Position numbers and translations under genes: made by a program. This document shows, one piece after another, positions 41,712 through 53,600 of a stretch of DNA of 64,000 bases (within the stretch, counting starts at the first letter, position 1; each line of letters begins with the position of its first letter). The notes under the pieces were generated by a model. That model had not been told where the DNA came from and made no database searches. It saw nothing but the letters and a program-made list of their open reading frames with translations. The stretch spans positions 50,405,162 through 50,469,161 of the forward strand of contig CM066995.1 of assembly GCA_033977485.1 (NCBI GenBank), in the 5' to 3' direction. This DNA is from Hydrangea macrophylla. Its lineage: Eukaryota > Streptophyta > Magnoliopsida > Cornales > Hydrangeaceae.

Positions 41712-44378
41712 TTAGCTCCTAACTCCTCTTCGCCGCTTCTTTCCGCTCTTCTTTCCCTCACTTTCTCGTGCCTTCGAAGAACGCGGAGACTTACCCTTTG
41801 CACTCTCCGGTGTTTTCCCTCGGTCGGGTGATTTTTCCTTCACATCCTCTGTTTCTTTCACCTTCGACGAGCTGGATTTACCCTTCCCGGAACTTTTAGC
41901 ATTAGATTTTTTACCCTTAGACTTGATGACAGTTTTTGGGGGGTCTTGCTTGGTTTTGGTGCTGGTCTTTGGAGTGTCACCATCAACCTCTTTGGATTTG
42001 GTTGCTGTTTTGGGGGCCTCATCAATAGGTTTACCACTTCTTAAAGACTTGTCCTTAGATTTGCCGCCTCCAGTGTTATCCTTGGACTTACCACTGGACT
42101 TGGGAGTGATGTCCTTTGATTTGCTATCCACTTTATTATCGTCCTCGGATTTACGGCCAGATTTTGTGGCTGAACTTTTCATTTTGCTGGAGGAAGTGAT
42201 GTCCTTTGATTTGCTATCCACTTTGTTATCGTCCTCGGATTTACGGCCAGATTTTACGGTTGAACTTTTCATTTTGCTGGAGGAAGTGATGTCCTTTGAT
42301 TTGCTATCCACTTTGTTATCGTCCTCGGATTTACGGCCAGATTTTGTGGCTGAAGTTTTCATTTTGCTGGAGGAAGCTCCTCCGCTCCTGGCAAATATCG
42401 TTATATGTTTCAGAAACTAATTTTCCCACTTTATAACTACTACCACATTAAGGCTCTGTTTGGTTTGTGTATTCAGAGAAGAAGGAAAAGGAAAGGTAAA
42501 CAAGGAGAAAAACTATTCGACGATGTTTTCCCTAGTGTTTTCCTAAATGCTTAAATAACCTTGAATATAAAACAAAAATTCTAAGTGTAAAAGGAAGCTG
42601 GAAAAAGAAGATGGGAATTGATCACAAAATTCAATTTTTCTAATTTATTTTTAAACATATTTTCTTTTCCTTCTATTTTCTCATCGTTTTCCTAGTTAGC
42701 CAAACAAAGAAAAGTGCTTTTCTCCATTTTTTTTTTATTCTTTTGTTCTCATTAAATCCATCAACTAAATAGAGCCTATGAGTTGCACAAAGTTACATTA
42801 CCGTTTAGGTGAAACCTCCATCCTTTGCTTAGCTGACAATTCGGAACTTATTTTAGCTTTCTTCTTTTGGGGCCTGGTAGCAGGGAAATAAACTATAAGC
42901 CCAAAAAGTCCAACAAATAAGCCAAGCAGCATCAAAAGAGCCACCTAATGTAGAAGTATATAAGAACCTAAAACTAGATAAAAGGGATTACAACAGGCAA
43001 CCTACTTTCTTGATTAATTCGTTCTCTTTTTAAGCTTTCTCGATTCATCAACTGCCATCCAATTTCTACAACCCCAAACCCTAATAAACCTGATAACAAG
43101 TTGATTTTGTGTAGAGCAAAAAGGCACTTTCCCAACTGATCTAAACTAAGGTTTACTCAACTGGTACCAGTAAAGACACACGCACGCACACACACACACA
43201 CAAACACACGGGGAGGGGGAGGGGGAGGGGGAGGGGGAGATCCATCAACTGGTGCAGGAAAATTCAGTTTAAAAGGACTGGCATACAGGATAAGGTGGGT
43301 AACTTGGCTGTTTTATCTAGCTTGTCAATAATTAGATGCAACTAAAACCCATTGAAAATGCGAAACAAGTTACATAAGGATTTCAACTGGAAAAGCCTAG
43401 TAAGTGAACGTATTATTCGTGTGAAGCCACTTTAACCACTATATGACAATCCTATTCAAATTGGTCAAGCATTTCAGACCCTACATCTCAGTATCCCACA
43501 AACAACCAACGTCGAACATCATATCTGAACAAGAACTGCAGTATCATCAGAAAGATCACCCAATACTAGTCAAATTATAGAGCAAGAAAGGTATTTTCCC
43601 CAAGTGTGATGTTTATTATCCCTTCCACCCGGAATGAACGAAAAGTAAATTGGCGAGCAGGTGGTTCCTCATGTTTGAAATTTTACATGGAGTGAAATGG
43701 TGGAAAGTAAGTCTCCCCCAACCATACCGGCTCCGTTGTCATCCCTACTAAAGCCCGACCTATTCCATCAGAGTTACAGCCCTAGTTAGATTAGTACCTA
43801 AGCCTAACCCACAGTTTGGGATTATCCCCGAGTTTTAAATTCACAAGCAAGACTTAAGTTTCAGACTTCCAATCCATGATCCCTCCGATGGGAAAGGTAT
43901 CTAATACCTAAGAGCATAGCAATTGAATGAAAATAAAATTCCATGCAACTTGCTCATAAACTAGCAGTGAATTGTCTGACTGGCTCAAAGTAGGAACTGC
44001 CAATCTTGATATTTTAAATAGAAACAGTTATTTGACATCAATATGGCATACAATCATCGGAAAACAAAGTATAGATATTTAAATATGCTAAAGTCGCACC
44101 TAGACTTGAAGACCTTGATGACATCCATTAGGCCTGTGTACACGGATCGGATTTGGATCCGATCCGAATTCAACTCAAAATATCCGATTATAATATCCAA
44201 ATCCGAATCCGAACATTTTGTTAGTAAACAGATCTGGTTTGGATTTGGTATATCCGACCCGACAACCCGATACTAATAGAATTTAATTCACTATTTAGCT
44301 CCCCTTGTTTTGTGAAAATTACATAGTGACCCTACACTATAAAACCAAGCTTTAAAATTCCATTGTCTTAAAAACGAT

Positions 44379-44450
<72 letters not shown>

Positions 44451-44568
44451 CCTTTACCCTCTTTTTTCTTTCCAGTAAATAATGTATTCAGTCACTGAGA
44501 AATCTGTTTTCAAAAGCGGACAATGGAAAGAACAAAACTCTCTCTCTCTCTCTCGGACAATGGAAAGA

Positions 44569-44625
<57 letters not shown>

Positions 44626-47600
44626 CACTTTTTTCTTTCCAGTAAATAATGAATTCAGTCACTTAGAAATCTGTTTTCAAAAGCGGACAATGGAAAGAAC
44701 AAAAAATTAGCAGGAGCAGAAATCATTGTTTGTAGATAAGAAATTTATGAGCTGGCCCAGTTTATACACGTATATAAACATGTATATATATATGTACATA
44801 CACTTTTCTGCTTGAACTCAGGACGTGTTAAATGAATGGAACAACATGCTTTTCACATGTTGCATAATCAAGGGCACTATTAAAGATACCCAATCTGTTT
44901 TCATATGTTGCAAATGCTTTTAGTTCCCAGTCAAACTTATGCTGCGGATTTGAATTTGCGCTGATAAAGATACCCAATCGTGTGCCTTGCAAAAAATTGA
45001 TGTTTTTTTTGGTGCTTAACGGATATCCGATTAAATATATATATATACACATATATACACGGTCAAGCTCTAGAGTGAACATACCCCGTGAACATTTTTT
45101 TCTTGCCTGAAAAAAACCCGCAGGTCATTGGGGCGTGTGCGGGTCAGTGGGGTAGCAAGCGGGTTTTTTCAAGCAAAAAAAAATGTTCACTGGGTATGTT
45201 CACTCTAAAGCCTGGCCGTATATATATATATATATATATCTTTTGGTGCTCAACGGATATCCTATTAAAAAAAAATTTAAATTCTTTTGGTGCTCAAACG
45301 GATATCCATTTAAAAAAAATATTTTTCTTGATTCGTTTGAGGGGTTTTTATTAGTGCTTAACGGATATCCGAATCCTAACAAATTCGGTTTCGGATTTTG
45401 GCTAACTGATTTTTTATCAGATTAGATTCGAATTTAGTTAACGGATTTCTAATCGGATCGGATTCGGATATCACAAATCCAATCCGGATCCGATCTTCAT
45501 CCATCTAACAAACTTCAGATATGTGGTTCTAAAATATTCAAGCACTGAGAATAATGTTACATCTAAAAAGGCGAAGTCCAAAAAAAGAAGAAACTTACAT
45601 GTCAGAGGAAATATCAGGACTTGCATGTTCAGTTATATGTTCCTATCAAGAAAATGTATCAACACAAATAGAATGTAAACAAAAGAAGCAATATACATAA
45701 GCATAGATATAATACATGAGCAACCCAAATGATAGAAAATAAAGATTGCTGGTAGCTCACCCCATCTGACACAGACTCCGAACCACCTCGAACAGTCTCC
45801 CACCGTTCCTTTTGAAGATTCAATACTTCTTCATCACCATCGGTGTATATAACCTGTTTGAGCACAATGCACTAATTAAAGTCGGGTAAAGACCAAGTTC
45901 TATAATACCCACACTCCCCCAACAAAAAGAAACTTAAAAACTAGTAAATTGAAAAGTAAAAAAACACTGCAGAGGTAATATATTGTAGGTAACAATTATC
46001 ACTAAAATGGGACCTGGCGGGAGAAAAGCACAGATCTTACCTTATGTCTCTTTTTAACAGAATCATAAGAAGCAATAACGCCTTCATAAAACCTGTAATA
46101 GTAAATTCAATTTTAGCACCATAAGCAGAATGTGCTCCTCAATATGGTTCTTCCAGGATGATAGAAGGTGATAACCAGAACTGATATTCTGGTAATAACT
46201 AAAACAAAATGAGCAATTCTTTGGGATTATCAAAATTTTAAGTTATTCCACAATACAAACAAGAAGAAGAAAGCAAGTCCAAATCACTGACATGTCATTT
46301 GCAGCATAATTCAGATGGTGTCTAGGTTACCGACTGCTTTGATGTCGATTGGGTCATTCTCCGAGCATAGAAAGCTGTATTTCCTGGAAAGTGCTTCTAA
46401 TGAATTCTACTTTCTAAATCACTCTTTTTTGTTCGACTTCCGGCATTCTAGGAATCCTACTTTATTCGGATTGGAAGCCTTTTCTTGGGTTGCAACCACA
46501 GCCAATTAGTCACCCCACTCCCAGCCCACCCCCTCCCCCCCCCCCCCCCCCCCCCCACGTTTGGATGGCAGTGGTCAAGGTTGAGTAATTGTTCACCCAT
46601 CTTTTCCATTCCATTACAACCTAAAAGTGAGAAACCTATGTTTGCCCCGTAACCTAAAAAATACCAACTTGAATAATTTACCAAAATACCTTTGTTGTCA
46701 CTTTCCACTGTTATGTGCCAAGAACAATGATGAAACATCCATATGATGAGACTAATGAAGGAGTCTATAGACTGGTTATGATGATAAATAGCAATTCTCT
46801 TCAAGCACACAATATTATATATGAAACGCAATTCCACAATGCATAATTTCTCAGAGGTTCATACAAATAGATACATATAGAGCAGATGTCACCAAAGATA
46901 GGACTTGTTGCAGAACCACTCAAGGACAATAGCAACTAAGAAATTCGGAAGGGAAGTGCGACAGGAGTGTGTTGCAAATACTAACCATAACCATAAATGA
47001 AGCCAACATCAGCGGGGTAGTTGCAAAATGAAGACAATGTATCGAACAAGTGAAAATTGAGACAGGTAAAATGTAAAATCACTATTTATCAGTTAAGTGA
47101 AAAAAACTTCCATGAGTAAACAAATTATCATCAGACAACTAAAATGTAAAATGTAAGAACAGTACTTACTTCCGATCTTTTGGCCACCACACTTTAACCT
47201 TTGAATTAACCAAGTTCTCACCAAGCTCGTCGGTATCAGAAGCCTGACATAAAAAGACATAAATGTATTCATTATGAGCCAATACAAAAGGCACAACATA
47301 TGAATTGAAGTGAAGCAAATGCCACAAGGCAACTCCTTAAGGCTGGTAGAGAGACCTAAATACACCCTGAATTACGGGCACACCAACCTGGATAAAAGCA
47401 CCCCGGCCACTAACACCTGCCTTTCAACCAAAAGCAAACCCAATCATAATCGCGCTTGCATAAGATTGAGGAACCCCCTGCAGACTCAACCTACATCAGA
47501 TTGAGCAGGCTGGCCAGCTTTCTCTTCAATATTTAACCTATCATCTAATGTTATTTAGAAGTTTTCTCCCTCTCCAGGTTCCTGGTTTCCTCGTCATTTT

Positions 47601-50600
47601 TACTCTATTAAATGATAGATATCAATCAACTCCACCTTGAACCAGACCAACCCTTTCTATATCTTTTGAAGATTTGATAAATAAAATAATTTGAGCGGGA
47701 AGAGGGAGGGAGAAGGTTGTGGGGTGGGGGAGCGGGGTAATGTCTGGGCACCTAAGAAGCACAAATACGACACGAACACGATGTGGCAGCACGACAATAT
47801 CTAAGAAAATAGGATACAGCGAGGCCACGGCAAAGTAATAAGCCTATATACAAATATTTATGATCACGTGTGCTAGAAAATCATATGATCTATGATCTAT
47901 AGTAAAACCAATATGTACTTTCAAAAGTCCTAATTACTTACAATTTCTAAGAAGCCCAAGTATACTCAAACCTTGTTATACTTTCATAGACCATATTCAT
48001 TCCTAGTTTCAAATACTCATTTATCAGTTCGAAGCATCCTAATCAATAAGAGGCCCTAGTCACTTTCGGCTTCAACCTTGGTGTGTGTAGAAGATTGTCC
48101 AAACAAATAATTAAGAAAAACTAGGACACAAATTTTGATTGTGCAATACGTGTTGAGGAGTATTCGGTACTTCGTGTCCAACAAGGTGTCTGACATGGAC
48201 ACATGACCCTTTCAGAAGTTCGCGCTTCCTAGCTTTATCAAGATGAAAAAAGAGCTTAAGAATAAAAAACTCACAAGACGAGGAGTTACCGGACCTTCCA
48301 AGCAGAGAACTGCTCCCCAACCATGACCAGAGACTAGGGCCATAGAAGAGGAGAGAAGGCAGGGGAGGGGAAAAGGGCTAAAGGAAATGGATATTGACAA
48401 TTTCACAATGGTGTAGACAATTGAGGAGTTAAAGCAGTTCCTGACCCAACCAACAACCAATTATTCCCGTACTACACTTTCTCTATGGACTTGTACTTCA
48501 ACAATGAAAACACAATTCCCAAGCCACCGTTTATCAGACTAGATGTATTATGTACTCACACTTTCTTTGCCTGGAGTGCGCTTTCTCTTTGAATCTGTCT
48601 TCGGGGTTCCATCTACATGGGCTTCACCTTTAGCTTCTTTTGTGGCAGACTTAGGTGAAGACAAATTTTCCTATAAATATTCATTGCAAGACTTCTTTAG
48701 ATAGTGGGCACAGGTAAAAAGAAAACAAAAGAAAAGACGATCTCAAGCATTAGCAGAACCAACAGAAAAGATTTCCAAGCCGATCAAAGATTACTTTATT
48801 ATCATCTTTAGCAGCAGATTTAGTTACATCCTTCTCCAAATTAACTTTCCCACGTCCACGACGTCGCTTCCCATCTTCCTTATCCTTTAAGGAGGATTCA
48901 TCCTCAATGTTACTGCTCACATCTCTCTTTTTAATCGACTGCTTCAGTGGTTTTTCTTCTGAATCACTTGCCGTCCCATCATCATTCTTGGATATGTCTT
49001 TCAATGCTGGAGTCTTATCCTTGCTACCAATCCCGAGAGGCTTCTTTTTCTCTGAGCGTTTCTGTGGTTTTACTTCTGAATCGCTTGTTCCTTCAGACAC
49101 CTTCTTAGAAATAATATCAGCAGATGGTGAAGCTTCTTGAATCAAGTTCTCTTTCTTCTTGGCCCGTCCACCCTTTTTCGAACGACCCTCATCGGGAAGG
49201 GTCCCACTAGGGGGTGGGGAAGCAACATTTACAGCTTCACCCTCCAATACTTTTGGCAAGGAAAGCTGAACTCCAGTTTCTTTCTCATGTTCTGAAGGCA
49301 CCACTGCCTCACTAGATGGGTCCTTGGAAGGTGAAGTGGGAATTTCCTTGCTGCGACTTTTTCGACGATCTGGCAGCCTCTTAGTTTCCTTTTCACTATC
49401 AACTTGAGAAGAGTTGGGAGGTTCTGCTGAACTGGTTACAGAGTTTTGTTTCTTTCCCCTTCTCTTAACAGTTTGATCTGGTTTAGGTTCTGTTTCAACT
49501 GACTTTGCAGCATCCAAATCATCAGGTTCTACCTTGCTTGTTTCATTGGTATTATCAGACTCATTAGCATGGGGATCAAGTTCTGGCTTCTTTAAAGAGT
49601 CTGGATCAATTGCAGTGTCTTCATTAATCTCTGCAGTACCGTTACTCATAACTGACTTTGGAGATTTATCGATTGCAGGATTAGCTTCTTCTGCAGAAGC
49701 CTCCCCAGTAACACTCTCTTTTGCCACCTGATCAATGAACAAAGGTCCACATGATGACCAAGGTTTTGGATATTCAACAAAATGACTTATATAACACACA
49801 AAACTGCAGAAGGGGAAAAAATATAAAGAAACATAATTATTAACATGCCTGTGTTGCTGCATCTGAAGATGCTGTAGCCAATTTGCTCTCATCAGCCTGA
49901 AGCAAATACCCCAACAAGTCATATCATAACACATTGAGAAAATATGATGAACAATAATGAATAACTACTTTTGAAAGTGGATGAAGCAAATAGCTATACA
50001 TAGAAACAGAGGTTGGGTTCTTTTTTTTTTTTTTTACTTACATTCCAATTTGCCTGTGTTTCTAGCGGGAGTTGGAGGGGTGGTTCTTTCTCCCACCCAC
50101 CCACGCACACACAGACACACACACACAGATAGAGAGACAGACCGAGAGATAAATACCAAGTGACATGCCTGAGCTACGTCCTCTGAGGATGCCTTAGCCA
50201 ACTTGCTCTCATCAGCCTAAAATCATCAAGGTAGAAGTCAGAATGACCAAATGAATGAATCATTCATGGCCAGATGATACATAGTAACATCAGCACATCA
50301 ACATTGGCACAAAACGAATATATTTAGCAAGACAATGTACATGAGTAGCAATCCATAATATATATATATATATTATTCCTCGTGCGAACAAAAAAAGGAA
50401 TAAAAATCAAAACACATATATTGAATACAATAGAACCCAAATTTGGTGCTAGATTGGTGAAAAACAAAAGTAACAATCACAGCATACATTTTTTTATGTC
50501 GCTAATGATACACTATCTGTCACGAGTAAATTGGAGGATGTCACAACTTAAATCCAAGCTAAGAAGGGTAAAATGTAATACATCTATGAAGTAGGGAAAT

Positions 50601-53600
50601 ACGATATTAGAAAGACAGGATGGCAATGTAATGATTAGAGTAAAAAGATAAATAGCTATTTTCATGTTCCTTCTTCACAATAACGTCAAATAAACACAAA
50701 ATCGTGTCAGAGAGGCTCCTCATCTGCTTACATATGTTCATCACAGAACTCAAAAGCAAGAAGCCAATATAAAAAATGAGAAGTTGGAGCTCGGTACTTT
50801 CAACTTTTTAACCAGTTAGCTTTCGACAATATCAGAAGTCATGTTGTATGACGAAATGAACAAGATATTGGATCCATGAAAACATTACATGGCTCTAGCT
50901 TAGTTTAGTAGTCTTAGGAATACCAGACTTCTACAGAACCGGATACCTTAAAACAATTAGTAATGATCCTATTACATAATTTTTTCCTTAACTTTGGGAA
51001 AGTTTTGAGGAATCCTAATCTCATATTAGAGGATGGAAAAGGTACTATAAGCACGGTTGTTAGAATCGAGTTAACGTGTTGATTCGAGTTTCATACAACC
51101 CAATATAATTCACAGTTCCCAATTTTCAACTTTTAAGTAAAAAGTTTTAGGTGGAAAACTTTAAACATTTTGAGCCTTGATAGGCATGAAACTTTTTTTT
51201 ATTGGTAAGTTGCTATTTTGTTCATATTAGCATTTTTTTTTTCTTCGACAAATTGTTATTTTGTTCATTTTAAGCATTGTACCTGTTTATATATGTATAC
51301 ATACATGTACATATGTACTATTGTCTAATTTCTAAAATAGTGAATCTTGTGATTCACGATCCAGTATGATTCACGATTCATAATGTTGGCAAATCAATAC
51401 CTAATCCAATTCGCAATGTGATAACTATAATTTTATGTTCTTCAGTTGTTTTAGGTTGTTGAAATGTTTGTTGATTGGCCTCTATTGGTGCAAATCAAGA
51501 GTAACCCTCAAGATTAGTTACAAACAACTTATTTATGAAGTTTTTATCTCTCCTTTATATCTCAATGGGGTAATCTTTCAAGGAAAAAAAATTGAACCAG
51601 CACAGTTGAAGCGAATCAATACTTAAATTCAATTTATTAGAAAAGAAAAACAAAAGAAGTCAATTCAGTCCTCAGACCTGACCAAAAAAAAAATAAAAAA
51701 ATTCAGTCCTCGGGACAAATCTCTCCTTAATCAGGCAGAGCAGGGCAAAGGATGCTCCTGAATAATGACCAGTCAAAAGCATCAAGAATGCAGTAATATG
51801 AAGAACTTCTGACAGCGCTAGATAAAATAACTACAGACTCAACATCAATGCTATTATTAGACATCACCCGAAATGGATTGTTATTTTTCGTCCATAGAAA
51901 TATGAGACAGTAAGCATAATGGCTGAGCAAGTAACTGAAAATATCTAATAAAGATATTAATCAAAAGAAAGTATATTCAGAAATGAAGGATACCAATTGT
52001 TCTCCAAAATCATTATCATTGGTATGCTCAGCAGCTCCATTTGACCCTTCACATAGAGTAGCTATTACTTGGCTATAATCATCTAAAGAAAGACCCAATG
52101 ATTTCACAGCTTGTGTCAAGTAAGGTTTAAGTTTAACCGCACAGGTTTCAAACACCCTCTCCCCAAGTTTTTGAGCAATTGGTTGAACTTCCTGAATAAT
52201 AAAATATTACTCATCAGATGTTCATAAAGAAAAAATGAGGCACAAATCAAGTAAGCCATCACTCAACAGATAATTGACCTCATTGCCCTTCTTTACACTA
52301 GCAAGGATGGGGGAGAGTAGCTCTATCGAAATATCTTCGCTTTCTTCCACTACAAGAGTCATAATTGTTTCCATGGATGAGAAGACGTTCGCTGGATGAT
52401 AATCCCTGAAAGTTGAACAAACACAAATCATAAGCATTTAAATACCAAAAAAGAGACATGTCTCATTTAGAGCACATTTCGATTAGCTTTTTAGGGGCTA
52501 ACCATTACTTATAACTTGTGATTGTTTAAAAAGTTGCGAACGTTTGGACTAGCTTTTCCACAGCTATTTAAAAGATATGATTTCTTAGTAAAGCTAAAAT
52601 AAATAATGAAAGAAAAGAACACAGTTTTTTTTAAAAGCTCCAATTTTGCAGCTTTTTAAAAGATCTCTTATTCCAAAAGTTATAAATTTAAAAAGCTAAC
52701 CCAAATGGGCTCTTAGTCTCTGTAAGATTCTTAAAGTTACAGGTAAGTTGAAGGTAAGAAAAGTAACCTTTGGAGCTAGCAAAAAAAGCTTTGAGAGACA
52801 TGTAAAACGAGAGAGTATATAAGCTTCTCCGAATAAGAAACTTTGCAAAGAATTGTGATTAAAATAATGCTATTAAAAAAATTCCTTAGTAAAGCTAAAT
52901 AATGATAGAAAAGAAAACAACTTTTTTTTAAAAGCTCCAATTTGGCAATTTGTAGCTTTTTAAAAGATCTCTTGTTCCTAAAGTTATAAGTTTAAAAATC
53001 TAACCCAAATGGACTCTTAGTCTCTGAACAATAAGTTGAAGGTAAGAAAAGTAACCTTTGGAGCTATCAAAAAAAATGCTTTCAGAGAAGTGTAAAACGA
53101 GAGAAAATATAAACTTCTCCCACTATGAAACTTTGCAAAGAATTGTGATTAAAATAATGCTGTTAAAAAAACATGAAATCAAAAGATGAAAGACAAAACA
53201 AAGGGTATGAAAAGGCTGATAACTCACGAATCCAAATAATTTTGTTGAAGTTTTGGGCAATAACAATCCAATCAAATCATGCATTATTAGCTAATACCAA
53301 CGACTCGTATGGTTGTTCAAGAATATGTTACAACAGGAATTCCAAATTAAACTAATCAGTAAAAGATCCAAGAGAAATCATGCATAAATCCCAAATGTTT
53401 GAGAAACAATAATCAGTCCCCGAAAGGCACATCTTGATCACACTACTCGGGAAAACATCATGTCTTTTCTTCCTGAATTAACTCACCAGTCTAAAACCTT
53501 TTAGGATGGGTCATTGCTTCTTTAGGTACCTTTCCAGTTTTGATGAAGTGTGGCAAACAAACAAAAAAAAAAAAGTTACACCATCATCAAAGTATCATCT

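Larger units (their letters stand above)
44120..45510. mobile_element. Composite element with GGATCGGAT-type ends in PDS5 intron 13
   Basis: The left end (44135-44280) and right end (45350-45505) are rich in GGATCGGAT/ATCCGATCC motifs in opposite senses, suggesting degenerate inverted ends. Inside are CT microsatellites, a duplicated flank, four GGTGCTYAACGGATATCC copies and a foldback MITE. Exact termini and superfamily are unclear. Confidence 0.4.

Noticed and set aside
41923..42420. 165-codon plus-strand ORF with repeated SFDLLSTLLSSSDLRPDF
   Set aside because: It mirrors the 90-bp repeats of the PDS5 last exon on the other strand. The exon is supported by splice phases and homology.
42873..42945. 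Earlier acceptor (ACATTAG) for PDS5 exon 14 giving a hydrophobic segment
   Set aside because: With the incoming phase it hits a TGA within four codons. The CTACCAG acceptor at 42874-42876 keeps the frame and gives the expected Lys-rich sequence.
47745..48230. Possible MITE with ACACGAACACG / CGTGTCC ends in PDS5 intron 9
   Set aside because: Ends match only loosely and no target duplication is visible. It may be a decayed member of the repeat also seen near 54480-54640, but the boundaries cannot be supported.
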